Shown in pieces: positions 19,018 to 27,100 of a stretch of 64,000 nucleotides of DNA. Below the pieces are notes generated by a model, which worked only from the letters and a program-made list of their open reading frames with translations, made no database searches and had not been told where the DNA came from. The stretch is from positions 1 through 64,000 of the forward strand of contig CAMEYM010000017.1 in assembly GCA_945947575.1 (NCBI GenBank), read 5' to 3'. The stretch comes from Rhizobium sp. Q54 (GTDB lineage: Bacteria > Pseudomonadota > Alphaproteobacteria > UBA2966 > CAIVPW01). Made by a program: the position numbers and the translations under genes. Positions within the stretch are counted from its first letter, which is position 1, and every line of letters begins with the position of its first letter.

Positions 19018-19677
19018 ATGGTAGCCAAGAAGCCGACCAAGAAGGCGCCCGTCGCCAAGAAGAAACCCGCCGCCAAGTCCGCCAAGGCCAAGCCGGTGCC
19101 GCGTCCGCGTCCGCGCCCGGTCGCCCACGCCGGCATCCCGGCGTCGCTGGTGCCACTTAAGGCGCGCATCCGCTCGATCCACGGCTATCCGAAGCCCGGC
19201 ATCATCTTCCGCGACATCACCACGCTGCTGCAGGACGCCTTCGGCTTCCGCAAGCTGGTCGATGATCTCGTCCAGCCCCACGCCGGCAGCCGCATCGACG
19301 CCGTCGCCGGCATCGAGGCGCGCGGCTTCATCATCGGCGGCGCCGTAGCGCACCAGCTCTCGGTCGGCTTCATCCCGGTGCGCAAGAACGGCAAGCTGCC
19401 GTGGGAGACGATCGGCGTCGACTACGAGCTCGAGTACGGCCGGGACCGCATCGAGATCCACAAGGACGCCATCACCAAGGGCCAGTCGGTTCTCTTGGTT
19501 GACGACCTCATCGCCACCGGCGGCACCGCCATCGCCGCCATCCAGCTGTTGCGCCAGGCCGGGGCCAACATCGTCGGCTGCTCGTTCGTCATCGACCTCC
19601 CCGACCTGGGCGGCCGCAAGCGCATCGAGAAGATGGGCGTGAACGTCCAGACCCTGGTTGAATTCGAAGGCGAGTAG
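19018..19677 (+). CDS. apt: Adenine phosphoribosyltransferase with a basic N-terminal tail
   Basis: A 219-residue APRT; usual bacterial forms have about 170-180 residues. The catalytic part starts near residue 45 ([20 protein letters not shown]), with the PRPP-binding loop [17 protein letters not shown] at about 160-176. It makes AMP from adenine and PRPP, recycling the adenine released by MtnP just upstream. The first 40 residues are almost all Lys, Ala, Pro and Arg ([20 protein letters not shown]), resembling histone-H1-like tails, and are unlike the rest of the protein. An internal start is not obvious, and GGGATCAG precedes the chosen ATG. Confidence 0.92.
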   Translation: MVAKKPTKKAPVAKKKPAAKSAKAKPVPRPRPRPVAHAGIPASLVPLKARIRSIHGYPKPGIIFRDITTLLQDAFGFRKLVDDLVQPHAGSRIDAVAGIEARGFIIGGAVAHQLSVGFIPVRKNGKLPWETIGVDYELEYGRDRIEIHKDAITKGQSVLLVDDLIATGGTAIAAIQLLRQAGANIVGCSFVIDLPDLGGRKRIEKMGVNVQTLVEFEGE

Positions 19678-19727
19678 GGGGTTTGAATCCCGGCTGCAGG
19701 ACCCATATTCCACCACCCGTTGGCAGT

Positions 19728-19745
19728 GTCGCGCGGGAGCGCGAC
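19728..19745 (+). other. Perfect GC hairpin with GGGA tetraloop ahead of mtnA
   Basis: GTCGCGC, a GGGA (GNRA-type) loop and GCGCGAC form a perfect 7-bp stem in the 92-base gap between apt and mtnA, 24 bases before the mtnA ATG. There is no T run, so it is not a standard terminator. It could act as a processing or stability element that sets mtnA expression apart from apt, or be chance in GC-rich DNA. Confidence 0.4.
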
Positions 19746-19769
19746 CCACAGAAGCGGACCCCTTCGAGA

Positions 19770-20867
19770 ATGAAAGTAGGCGGGAAGCACTACCGGACGA
19801 TTTGGCCTGGCGAGGACGGCACCTCTGTCGAGATCATCGACCAGACGCGTCTGCCCCACGAGTTCGTCACCCTGCGCCTGCGTACGGTGGACGACGCCGT
19901 GCGTGCCATCCAGACGATGCAGGTGCGCGGCGCGCCGCTGATCGGCGCCACCGCCGCATACGGCCTGTGGCTCGCCCTGCGCGTCGATGCCAGCGACGAT
20001 TCGCTCGTCCGCGCCTACCAGATCCTGCTTGCCTCGCGCCCCACCGCCATCAATCTGCGCTGGGCGCTCGATCGCGTGCGCGCCCGTGTCCGCCCGCTGT
20101 TGCCATCGGCGCGCGTCCAGGCTGCCTTCGAGGAATCCGGCGTCCTCTGCGACGATGACGTCGCCACCTGCGAGGCCATCGGCCGCAACGGCCTGAAACT
20201 GTTCAAGCAGATCGCCACCAAGAAGGGCACGGTCGAGGTGCTGACCCACTGCAACGCCGGCTGGCTCGCCTGCGTCGATTGGGGCACCGCGCTGGCGCCC
20301 ATCTACATGGCCCACGACGCCGGCCTCGGCGTCCATGTGTGGGTGGATGAGACGCGTCCGCGCAACCAGGGCGCGTCGCTCACCGCCTGGGAGCTCGGCC
20401 GCCACGGCGTACCGCACACCGTGATCGCCGACAACGTCGGCGGCCACCTCATGCAGCACGGGCAGGTCGACCTTTGTATCGTCGGCACCGACCGCACCAC
20501 CGCGCGTGGCGACGTCTGCAACAAGATCGGCACCTACCTGAAAGCCTTGGCGGCGCACGACAACCGCGTGCCGTTCTACGTCGCGCTGCCGCACTCGACC
20601 ATCGACTGGACGATCCAGGACGGCGTCGCCGAGATCCCCATCGAGGAGCGCCCCGGCCACGAGCTCACGCGCATCACCGGCCGCGACGACGACGGCGGCC
20701 TCACCACCGTGCAGATCGTCCCCGACGGCACGCCGGCGGCGAACTTCGCCTTCGATGTGACGCCTGCCCGCCTCGTCACCGGCCTCATCACCGAGCGCGG
20801 CGTCTGCCAAGCGAGCGAAGAAGGCCTGCTCTCGCTCTACCCGGAACGCCGCGGCAAGGCCGCCTAA
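19770..20867 (+). CDS. mtnA: S-methyl-5-thioribose-1-phosphate isomerase
   Basis: A 365-residue eIF2B-related isomerase. The family motifs are [18 protein letters not shown] (residues about 55-72), the catalytic-Cys segment [19 protein letters not shown], and [19 protein letters not shown] with the catalytic Asp. It converts 5-methylthioribose-1-phosphate (or 5-deoxyribose-1-phosphate) to the ribulose form. The ATG at 19770 fits the family N-terminus ([11 protein letters not shown]); an upstream in-frame TTG is not preferred. No mtnB, mtnC or mtnD homologue follows; the next gene is a class II aldolase fused to a dehydrogenase. Confidence 0.94.
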   Translation: MKVGGKHYRTIWPGEDGTSVEIIDQTRLPHEFVTLRLRTVDDAVRAIQTMQVRGAPLIGATAAYGLWLALRVDASDDSLVRAYQILLASRPTAINLRWALDRVRARVRPLLPSARVQAAFEESGVLCDDDVATCEAIGRNGLKLFKQIATKKGTVEVLTHCNAGWLACVDWGTALAPIYMAHDAGLGVHVWVDETRPRNQGASLTAWELGRHGVPHTVIADNVGGHLMQHGQVDLCIVGTDRTTARGDVCNKIGTYLKALAAHDNRVPFYVALPHSTIDWTIQDGVAEIPIEERPGHELTRITGRDDDGGLTTVQIVPDGTPAANFAFDVTPARLVTGLITERGVCQASEEGLLSLYPERRGKAA

Positions 20868-21159
20868 GCAGGAGTAGCCGCACTCTGAGCCTGGCGAAGG
20901 GTGAGGCGCCGCTCTCCTTGATCTCCACCTTCAGCGCACTACATTCCGTATCGAACGGCTTGACGCTGAGTTCGGCATCGGCCGCTATGGATGGCCCAGA
21001 AATGCGCAGAAATACGAGAGAATTACGGCGTGGGATCGGGAGACGATACGCCCCCGAGGCAGCAGCTCCGCGAGAACTACGCATTGTAATGATTGGGTTT
21101 TCTCCCCGGGATACGGTGAATGTTCGTGCGTTGAGGTCGTTGGCGAGGAAGATGCCCGC
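20868..21159. repeat. Intergenic region containing a dispersed-repeat-like element
   Basis: No gene is seen in these 292 bases. At about 20885-20904 the text TGAGCCTGGCGAAGGGTGAG closely resembles the core of a palindromic intergenic repeat common in sphingomonads and other Proteobacteria (TGAGCCTGTCGAAGGATGAG type). I recognise it from memory of that element; only one half is evident here. The remainder, with a lower GC content around 21000-21100, probably holds the promoter of the aldolase/dehydrogenase gene. Confidence 0.4.
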
Positions 21160-23220
21160 ATGAAGTCCGCCTGGTCCGACAAGGAAGCGTCCGAGTACGT
21201 CGCGCGCTACGCCGACAAAGGCGTCAACCGCGACCTCGCGCTGCGCGTTTACACCACGCGGCTGTTGGGCCGCGACCCGCTGCTCGTCCTCCACGGCGGC
21301 GGCAATACCTCGGTGAAGACCACCATCCCCGACCTGCTCGGCGACAAGGTGAAGGTGCTCTGCGTGAAGGGCTCCGGCTGGGACATGGGCGAGATCGAGC
21401 CTGAGGGCCTGCCGGCCGTCCGCCTCGACCCGCTGCTGCGCCTGCGCGCCTTGGAACGCCTCACCGACGAAGACATGGTCGCCTTCCAGCGCGCCAACCT
21501 CCTGGACGCGTCCGCGCCCAACCCGTCCGTTGAGACCCTGCTGCACGCCTTCCTGCCCCAGGTCTACATCGACCACACGCACTCGACCGCGGTTCTCGCC
21601 GTCACCGACCAAGAGGACGACCATCCCCTGCTCGAAGAGGTCTACGGCAACCGCGTTGCGCTGGTGCCGTACGTGAAGCCCGGCTTCGATCTCGCCCAGG
21701 CCGCCGCGCGCGTCGCCGAGGCGAACCCGAAGGTCGAGGGGCTGATCCTGCGCAAGCACGGCATCTTCTCGTTCGGCGCCACCGCGCAGGAGTCCTACGA
21801 GCGCATGGTCGCGCTGGTGACCCTCGCCGAGCAGCGCCTCACCAAGGGACGCAAGAAGACTTTCGCCGCCGTCGCGCTGCCGGCCCCGGTCGCGTCGGCG
21901 GCCGACGTCGCGCCTGTCGTGCGCGGCATCCTGGCGCTGCAGCCCGCCGATGACGCCACCGAGCCGACCCGCTGGCTGCTCGCCTTCCGCACGTCCGCGG
22001 CGATCCGCGCCTACGTCGATGGCGCCGACCTCAGCCGCTACTCCCAGGTCGGCGTCGTCACGCCCGACCACACCATCCGCACCAAGAACTGGCCGCTGGT
22101 ATTGCCGGCCCCGGAAGCGGGCCTTGCTGGCTTCCCGATGGCGGCGTGGACCGCGGTCGAGGACTTCCAGGCGCGCTACCACGCCTACTTCGCCCGCCAC
22201 AATGGCAAGCGCGAGGCCGCCAAACAGGAGCTCGATGCCGCGCCGCGCGTCGTGCTCGTGCCGGGCCTCGGCCTGTTCGGCGCCGGCCGCTCCGCCTCCG
22301 CCGCTCACATCGCCGCCGACATCGCCGAGAACACGATTCGGGTGATTACCGACGCCGAGGCGATCGGCCGCTACCGCCCCGTGCCTGAGTCCGACATGTT
22401 CGACATGGAGTACTGGTCGCTCGAGCAGGCCAAGCTCGGCAAAGCCAAGGAGCCGCCGCTCGCCGGCCAGGTCGTCGTCGTCACCGGCGCCGGCAGCGGC
22501 ATCGGTGCCGCGGTGGCGCGCGCCTTCCATGCCGAAGGCGCTGCTGTCGTCGTGCTCGATCGCGACGGCCCGGCCGCTGCCACGGTCGCCGCCAAGTTCA
22601 AGGAGCGCGGTCTGGCGCTCGCTTGCGACGTCACCGAGCCCGACCTCGTGCGCGCCGCCTTCGACCGCGTCTGCACGGTGTTCGGGGGCATCGACGTGGT
22701 CGTCTCCAACGCCGGCGCCGCCTGGCAGGGCGCCATCGGCACGCTGCCCGACAAGACCCTGCGCGAGAGCTTCGAGCTCAACTTCTTCTCGCACCAGACG
22801 GTGGCGCAGAACGCCGTGCGCATCCTGCTCGCCCAGGGCACCGGCGGCTCCCTGCTGTTCAACGTCTCCAAGCAGGCCCTCAATCCGGGCCCCAATTTTG
22901 GCCCCTATGGCCTGCCTAAGGCCGCGCTCCTACTCCTTATGAAGCAGTACGCCCTCGAATACGGCGATCACGGTATCCGCGCCAACGCGGTCAATGCAGA
23001 TCGCGTGCGGACCAACCTGATGTCGCCGGAGTTGATGGAGCAGCGCGCCGCCGCGCGCGGCCTGACGGTCGAGGAATATCTGCGGGACGGCAACCTGTTG
23101 AAGCGGGAGGTGCTGGCCGAAGACGTAGCCCAGGCCTTCGTCAGCCTAGCTAAAGCTCGCAAGACGACCGCCGCGACCATCACGGTCGATGGCGGCAACA
23201 TCGCCGCCAGCCTGCGCTAG
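21160..23220 (+). CDS. Bifunctional class II aldolase / short-chain dehydrogenase
   Basis: A 686-residue fusion. The N-terminal class II aldolase part (about 1-420) has HGGGNTSVK at 45-53 and likely metal ligands His139, His141 (HTHST) and His200 (LRKHGIFSFG). The C-terminal short-chain dehydrogenase (about 434-686) has the NAD-binding TGAGSGIG at 442-449, NAGA at 517-520, Ser570 and YGLPK (Tyr583, Lys587). The layout matches RhaD/YuxG-type rhamnulose-1-phosphate aldolase/lactaldehyde dehydrogenases. Because it follows mtnP-apt-mtnA and no rhamnose genes are near, I infer it may cleave 5-methylthioribulose-1-phosphate to dihydroxyacetone phosphate plus methylthioacetaldehyde and then convert the aldehyde. 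GAGGAA precedes the ATG. Confidence 0.88.
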   Translation: MKSAWSDKEASEYVARYADKGVNRDLALRVYTTRLLGRDPLLVLHGGGNTSVKTTIPDLLGDKVKVLCVKGSGWDMGEIEPEGLPAVRLDPLLRLRALERLTDEDMVAFQRANLLDASAPNPSVETLLHAFLPQVYIDHTHSTAVLAVTDQEDDHPLLEEVYGNRVALVPYVKPGFDLAQAAARVAEANPKVEGLILRKHGIFSFGATAQESYERMVALVTLAEQRLTKGRKKTFAAVALPAPVASAADVAPVVRGILALQPADDATEPTRWLLAFRTSAAIRAYVDGADLSRYSQVGVVTPDHTIRTKNWPLVLPAPEAGLAGFPMAAWTAVEDFQARYHAYFARHNGKREAAKQELDAAPRVVLVPGLGLFGAGRSASAAHIAADIAENTIRVITDAEAIGRYRPVPESDMFDMEYWSLEQAKLGKAKEPPLAGQVVVVTGAGSGIGAAVARAFHAEGAAVVVLDRDGPAAATVAAKFKERGLALACDVTEPDLVRAAFDRVCTVFGGIDVVVSNAGAAWQGAIGTLPDKTLRESFELNFFSHQTVAQNAVRILLAQGTGGSLLFNVSKQALNPGPNFGPYGLPKAALLLLMKQYALEYGDHGIRANAVNADRVRTNLMSPELMEQRAAARGLTVEEYLRDGNLLKREVLAEDVAQAFVSLAKARKTTAATITVDGGNIAASLR

Positions 23221-23426
23221 TCCATTCGCCACTCCGCTCTCCTGCGACCGCCTGCCGCACCTACTGCCTCTGCGCCGGGCAGGGGTGCAACAACCCGCGC
23301 CATGTTCCTGTCTGCGCCCGCGCCTGTGGTGCGCGCGCAAAGGGGCCGGTTACAAGCCCGCGCCGGTCGTTCTGCCCTTGGCATGTTGCTTGCCATGCGT
23401 GGGACAGGGTCTTTGCGGAGTGTGCA

Positions 23427-23939
23427 ATGTCGAAGGTCATCTCGCGTAGGCAGGCACTGGTAGGCTTGGTCGCTGGTCTGGTCGTCGTCCCGTCCGTCTC
23501 CTTCGCGGCTCGCCGCCAGGACAACCCCACTGCGGCGCGGATCGAGGTGTCGGATCTCGTCGCCTTCGATCCGGTGGTTCGCCGCAATCCGGACGGCGCC
23601 TTCGCCCGCTTCAACCTCGCGTTCCGCACCGAGCCGCGCCACACGGGCCGCGTCTTCGAGCTGCTCGACGAGATCACGGCCCAGTCAGTGGCCGAGCTCG
23701 ACCTCATCTGGACCCGTGGCGTCGAGGGCCTGTCCTTGACCATGTTCAACGCCACCGTGCACCTGCACGAGTGCGCCCGCCTGTCCCAGCAGGCGCGCGG
23801 TCAGGAGTATGACGAGTTCGGTATCGTGGTCGAAAGCACCCACGGCTCGCTGCGCCGCCCGGCAGTCAGCGCCGCCAACGGTATCAGCGACTACCGGGTC
23901 ACCCCCACCGGCGTGCAGTGGGAGCGGCGCATCGCCTAG
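23427..23939 (+). CDS. Exported protein of unknown function, first of two tandem paralogues
   Basis: A 170-residue protein with a twin-arginine-like signal peptide (SRRQALVGLVAGLVVVPSVSFAA). The mature part is beta-rich and contains FDPVVRRNPDG, ARFNLAFR, ESTHGSLRR and DYRVTPTG. The same markers in the same order occur in the next gene, so the two arose by tandem duplication. No known domain is recognised. GGAG lies seven bases before the ATG. The 206-base gap from the aldolase/dehydrogenase gene suggests its own promoter. Confidence 0.7.
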   Translation: MSKVISRRQALVGLVAGLVVVPSVSFAARRQDNPTAARIEVSDLVAFDPVVRRNPDGAFARFNLAFRTEPRHTGRVFELLDEITAQSVAELDLIWTRGVEGLSLTMFNATVHLHECARLSQQARGQEYDEFGIVVESTHGSLRRPAVSAANGISDYRVTPTGVQWERRIA

Positions 23940-24035
23940 GCCCTCAATGCCGCTAACGCATTCATGATCAAGGAGTAACTGGCTGCGTCTGGATTGTGCG
24001 CCGGGAAGCGCGCACAATCGCCCGAGGAGAACTCG

Positions 24036-24545
24036 GTGGTCGCGGCTTTCAGTCGCCGGCAGATGTCAGCAATGGGGCTGGCGTGGGCCTTTGCCCCCGC
24101 GGCTGCGCGTGCGGTCTTGCCGAACGGCGCCGCCTCCACCCTTTCCTTCAACGTAGCGGATGTCGGCGGCTTCGATCCGATCGTGCGGCGCAACGCCGAC
24201 GGTGGCGTCGCCCGTCACAATCTCGGCCTGCGCCTCGACGACTCGGACACCCAGCGCTTCATCGGCCTTCTCGAGGATATGCGGCGCATCACCGTCGCCG
24301 AGTTCAGCGTGCGCTGGGAGACGCCGTCCGGCCCGCAGTCGCTGCGCATGTTCGACGCGTTCCTGCTGTCGTTCACTTACGTCTCTCTGTTCCAGGGTGG
24401 CCGCGGCCAGCCCTTCGACGAGTTCGCCATCGCCATCGAGAGCACCCACGGCAGCCTGCGCCGCCAGGAAGCACAGCAGACTCTGGTGGCCGACTACCGC
24501 GTCACCAGCGGCGGCGTCGTCGTCTGGAACCGCTACAACGGCTGA
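24036..24545 (+). CDS. Exported protein of unknown function, second of two tandem paralogues
   Basis: A 169-residue protein started at GTG 24036, with GAGGAG eight bases upstream. It has a twin-arginine-like signal (FSRRQMSAMGLAWAFAPAAA) and shares FDPIVRRNADG, ARHNLGLR, FDEFAIAIESTHGSLRR and DYRVTSGG with the preceding gene; the spacing between these markers is nearly identical. Identity looks moderate rather than recent. The pair ends seven bases from the convergent ychF gene. Function unknown. Confidence 0.7.
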   Translation: MVAAFSRRQMSAMGLAWAFAPAAARAVLPNGAASTLSFNVADVGGFDPIVRRNADGGVARHNLGLRLDDSDTQRFIGLLEDMRRITVAEFSVRWETPSGPQSLRMFDAFLLSFTYVSLFQGGRGQPFDEFAIAIESTHGSLRRQEAQQTLVADYRVTSGGVVVWNRYNG

Positions 24546-24551
24546 GCGCGG

Positions 24552-25652
24552 CTAGACCGCGAACTTGATCAGCAGCACGTCGCCGTCCTGGACGACGTAC
24601 TCCTTGCCCTCCGAGCGCATCTTGCCGGCGGCCCGCGCGGCGGGCTCTCCGCCGGCTTTCAGGTAGTCCTCGTAGGCGATGACCTCGGCGCGGATGAACC
24701 CGCGCTCCAGGTCCGAATGGATCTGCCCCGCGGCGCCCGGCGCCTTGGTGCCTTTTGGGATGGTCCAGGCGCGCGACTCCTTCGGCCCGGCCGTCAGGAA
24801 CGTGATGAGGCCCAACAGCGCGTAGCCGGCGCGGATGACGCGCGTCAGGCCTGTCTCCTGCAGACCGAGCGAGTTCAGGTACTCGCTCTGCTCTGCCGGA
24901 TCGCCGAGCAGGGCGACCTCCGCTTCCAGCGCCGCCGAGATCACGACGATGCCGCGTCCCTCGGCCTTGGCCTTGGCTTCCATCTTCTTGGTGTGCTCGT
25001 TGCCGTTGGCCGCGTCCTTCTCGGACACGTTGCACACGTAGAGAACCGGCTTCGCCGTCATCAGCCCGAGGGTCTTGGCGAGCGGCACCTCGTCGGAGGT
25101 GAGGCTCACACGGCCCGCCGGCGTGCCGGCGCGCAGAGCGTCGAGCATCTTGGCCACCAGCGGCAGTGTTGCCTTGGCCTCCTTGTCGCCGCCGCGCGCG
25201 CTCTTCTCGAGCGGTACCTTGCGGCGCTCCAGGCTGTCCATGTCGGCGAGCATCAGCTCCGTCTCGATGGTCTCGGAGTCGGCAACTGGGTCCACGCGCC
25301 CCGCCACGTGCACGACGTTGCCGTCCTCGAAGCAGCGCACGAGGTGCAGGACCGCGTCCACCTCGCGGATGTGGCCGAGGAACTGGTTGCCGAGACCTTC
25401 GCCCTGGCTCGCGCCCTTGACCAGCCCGGCGATGTCCACGAACGACAGCTGCGTCGGCACGACCTTGGCCGACTTCGCCAGCGCGGCGATCTTGTCGAGG
25501 CGCTCGTCCGGCACCGACACCTTGCCGACGTTTGGCTCGATGGTGGTGAACGGATAGTTGGCCGCCTGCGCCGCTTGGGTCGCGGTCAGCGCGTTGAAGA
25601 GGGTGGACTTGCCGACGTTCGGCAGTCCGACGATGCCGCAGGTGAATCCCAT
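24552..25652 (-). CDS. ychF: Ribosome-associated GTPase-family ATPase YchF
   Basis: A 366-residue OBG-family protein. It has GIVGLPNVGKSTLFNALT (P-loop) at residues about 6-23, FVDIAGLVKGASQGEGLGNQF, and the C-terminal TGS-like region ending DGDVLLIKFAV. YchF prefers ATP through a changed G4 motif and binds ribosomes; it affects stress and oxidative responses. It starts directly after the pth stop codon (no gap), as in many Proteobacteria, and ends the prs - rplY - pth - ychF operon. Confidence 0.96.
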   Translation of the reverse strand: MGFTCGIVGLPNVGKSTLFNALTATQAAQAANYPFTTIEPNVGKVSVPDERLDKIAALAKSAKVVPTQLSFVDIAGLVKGASQGEGLGNQFLGHIREVDAVLHLVRCFEDGNVVHVAGRVDPVADSETIETELMLADMDSLERRKVPLEKSARGGDKEAKATLPLVAKMLDALRAGTPAGRVSLTSDEVPLAKTLGLMTAKPVLYVCNVSEKDAANGNEHTKKMEAKAKAEGRGIVVISAALEAEVALLGDPAEQSEYLNSLGLQETGLTRVIRAGYALLGLITFLTAGPKESRAWTIPKGTKAPGAAGQIHSDLERGFIRAEVIAYEDYLKAGGEPAARAAGKMRSEGKEYVVQDGDVLLIKFAV

Positions 25653-26270
25653 CTACTCGCCGTCCTCTTCGTCGCTTGCCGCCCTCTTCGCCTTGGGGGG
25701 CTTGGTCAGCAGCGCGACTTTGTTGGTGAACTTGGCGTCGCCGCCCTCGGCTGCCAGCAGCGGCACCGCCTCGACCATCGCGTCGATCAGTGGTGCGAGC
25801 CACGTCTCGTCTTCTTCGTCGAAGCGCGCGTTGGTCAGATAGCGCGCCACCTGGTGGCGCTCGCCCGGGTGACCGACGCCGATGCGCACGCGCCGGAAGT
25901 CAGGCCCGAGGTGTCCTTCGATGCTGCGCAGGCCGTTGTGCCCGGCACTGCCGCCGCCCATCTTCGCCTTCAGCTTGCCCGGCGCGAGGTCGATCTCATC
26001 GTGGAAGACGATGATCGCGTCGCGCTCGATCTTGTGGAAGCGCGCCGCCTCCGACACCGCGACGCCCGAATTGTTCATGAAGGTCATCGGCTTCAGGGCG
26101 AGTGCGTCGACTCCGTCCACCCGTCCCTTGCTGACCAAGCCGTGAAAACGACTGCGCCACGGCTCGAAGCCGTGGCGCGCTACGATCTCGTCGATCACAC
26201 GGAAGCCGACGTTGTGCCGGGTATCGGCGTACTCGGGCCCAGGATTGCCGAGCCCGACCAGCAGCAACAT
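25653..26270 (-). CDS. pth: Peptidyl-tRNA hydrolase
   Basis: A 205-residue Pth. LLVGLGNPGPEYADTRHNVGF (first 23 residues) includes the catalytic His in TRHNVG; FMNNSG and HDEIDLAPGKLKAKMGGG are also family signatures. The last 15 residues form an acidic/basic tail not needed for the fold. It releases peptides from peptidyl-tRNAs that drop off the ribosome. It lies 21 bases downstream of rplY, a standard alphaproteobacterial order. Confidence 0.97.
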   Translation of the reverse strand: MLLLVGLGNPGPEYADTRHNVGFRVIDEIVARHGFEPWRSRFHGLVSKGRVDGVDALALKPMTFMNNSGVAVSEAARFHKIERDAIIVFHDEIDLAPGKLKAKMGGGSAGHNGLRSIEGHLGPDFRRVRIGVGHPGERHQVARYLTNARFDEEDETWLAPLIDAMVEAVPLLAAEGGDAKFTNKVALLTKPPKAKRAASDEEDGE

Positions 26271-26291
26271 CGCGGCCGGAAAAGAAGCCCC

Positions 26292-27077
26292 CTACTTCTT
26301 TTCCTTGGCGGGTGCGGCGGCCTTGCCACCGGCGGCCTTGGCGTCGCCGCCGGCCTTCGCGCCGCCGGCGGCCTTGGCGTCGCCACCAGCGGCGGCAGCG
26401 CCCTCGGCGCCCGGCGCGGCAGCGCCCTCGGCACCTTCGACGCCTTCTTCGGCAGCCGGAGCGCCAGCAGCGGCCTTGGCCTTCGCGGCGGCTTCGAGCG
26501 CTTCGTCGCGCACGGCAGTCGGCGCCGTGATCGAGGCGACGGTGAAGTCGCGATGCAGGGTGGGCTTCACGCCCGGCGGCATCTCGACCTTGCTGATGTG
26601 CAGCGAATCACCGATGTCGAGGCCGGCCAGGTTGATGACGATGCGTTCCGGGATGGCGTCGGCGTTGCACGTCACTTCGATGGTGTGGCGCACGACGTTG
26701 ACGATGCCGCCGCGCTTCAGGCCCGGTGCTTCGCTTTCGCCGACGAACGCAACCGGCACCGCCAGGCGCACCGTCGAACCGGCGACCAGGCGCTGGAAGT
26801 CGACGTGGACCGGCTTGTCCGACACCGGATCGAGCTGCACGTCGCGCGGCAGCACGCGCACGTTGCCGCTCTTGGTGGCCAGCACGAAGACGCGGTTGGA
26901 GAAACCGCCCTTCTGGTATTCCTTGCGCACGATGAACTCATCGACGGCGACGAACTCGTTGTCCTTGGCTCCGCCGTAGACGACGCCCGGGATCAGGCCC
27001 TTGCGGCGCAGTGCGCGGCTGGCTCCACGGCCCGCGCCTTCGCGCGCATCAGCCTTGAGTTGGACGACTTCGACCAT
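26292..27077 (-). CDS. rplY: Ribosomal protein bL25 (CTC form) with Ala/Gly-rich tail
   Basis: A 261-residue long-form bL25. The N-terminal 5S-rRNA-binding domain (LKADAREGAGRGASRALRRK, then GLIPGVVYGG) is followed by the CTC beta domain (VEVTCNADAIPERIVINLAG; DSLHISKVEMPPGVKP). From residue about 198 on the protein is nearly only Ala, Gly, Glu and Lys, with AAGGDAKAAGGAKAGGDAK-type repeats. Such tails vary strongly between species and are probably disordered. Second gene of the prs operon. Confidence 0.95.
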   Translation of the reverse strand: MVEVVQLKADAREGAGRGASRALRRKGLIPGVVYGGAKDNEFVAVDEFIVRKEYQKGGFSNRVFVLATKSGNVRVLPRDVQLDPVSDKPVHVDFQRLVAGSTVRLAVPVAFVGESEAPGLKRGGIVNVVRHTIEVTCNADAIPERIVINLAGLDIGDSLHISKVEMPPGVKPTLHRDFTVASITAPTAVRDEALEAAAKAKAAAGAPAAEEGVEGAEGAAAPGAEGAAAAGGDAKAAGGAKAGGDAKAAGGKAAAPAKEKK

Positions 27078-27100
27078 CTTCGTGCCCTCGGTTCCTAGTT

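Noticed and set aside
19678-19716. A tRNA-3'-end-like string (GGTTTGAATCCC ... ending CCACCA) after apt
   Set aside because: The T-stem does not pair, the spacing to CCA is wrong, and no 5' half exists because the preceding bases are the apt gene. No att-site partner was seen.
18376-19749. Minus-strand open frame over mtnP and apt
   Set aside because: Antisense shadow of two well-supported genes.
20788-22794. Long open frame antisense to mtnA and the aldolase/dehydrogenase gene
   Set aside because: Typical third-position-GC shadow; the translation is Arg/Gly/Ala-rich with no domain, while the plus strand holds complete enzymes.
26330-26480. Repeated Ala/Gly codons considered as a DNA repeat or CRISPR-like array
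   Set aside because: It is the low-complexity tail of ribosomal protein bL25, with irregular units and no spacers.
24717-27098. Very long plus-strand open frame opposite ychF, pth and rplY
   Set aside because: It spans three certain genes on the other strand and shows no motif; it is a consequence of high GC.
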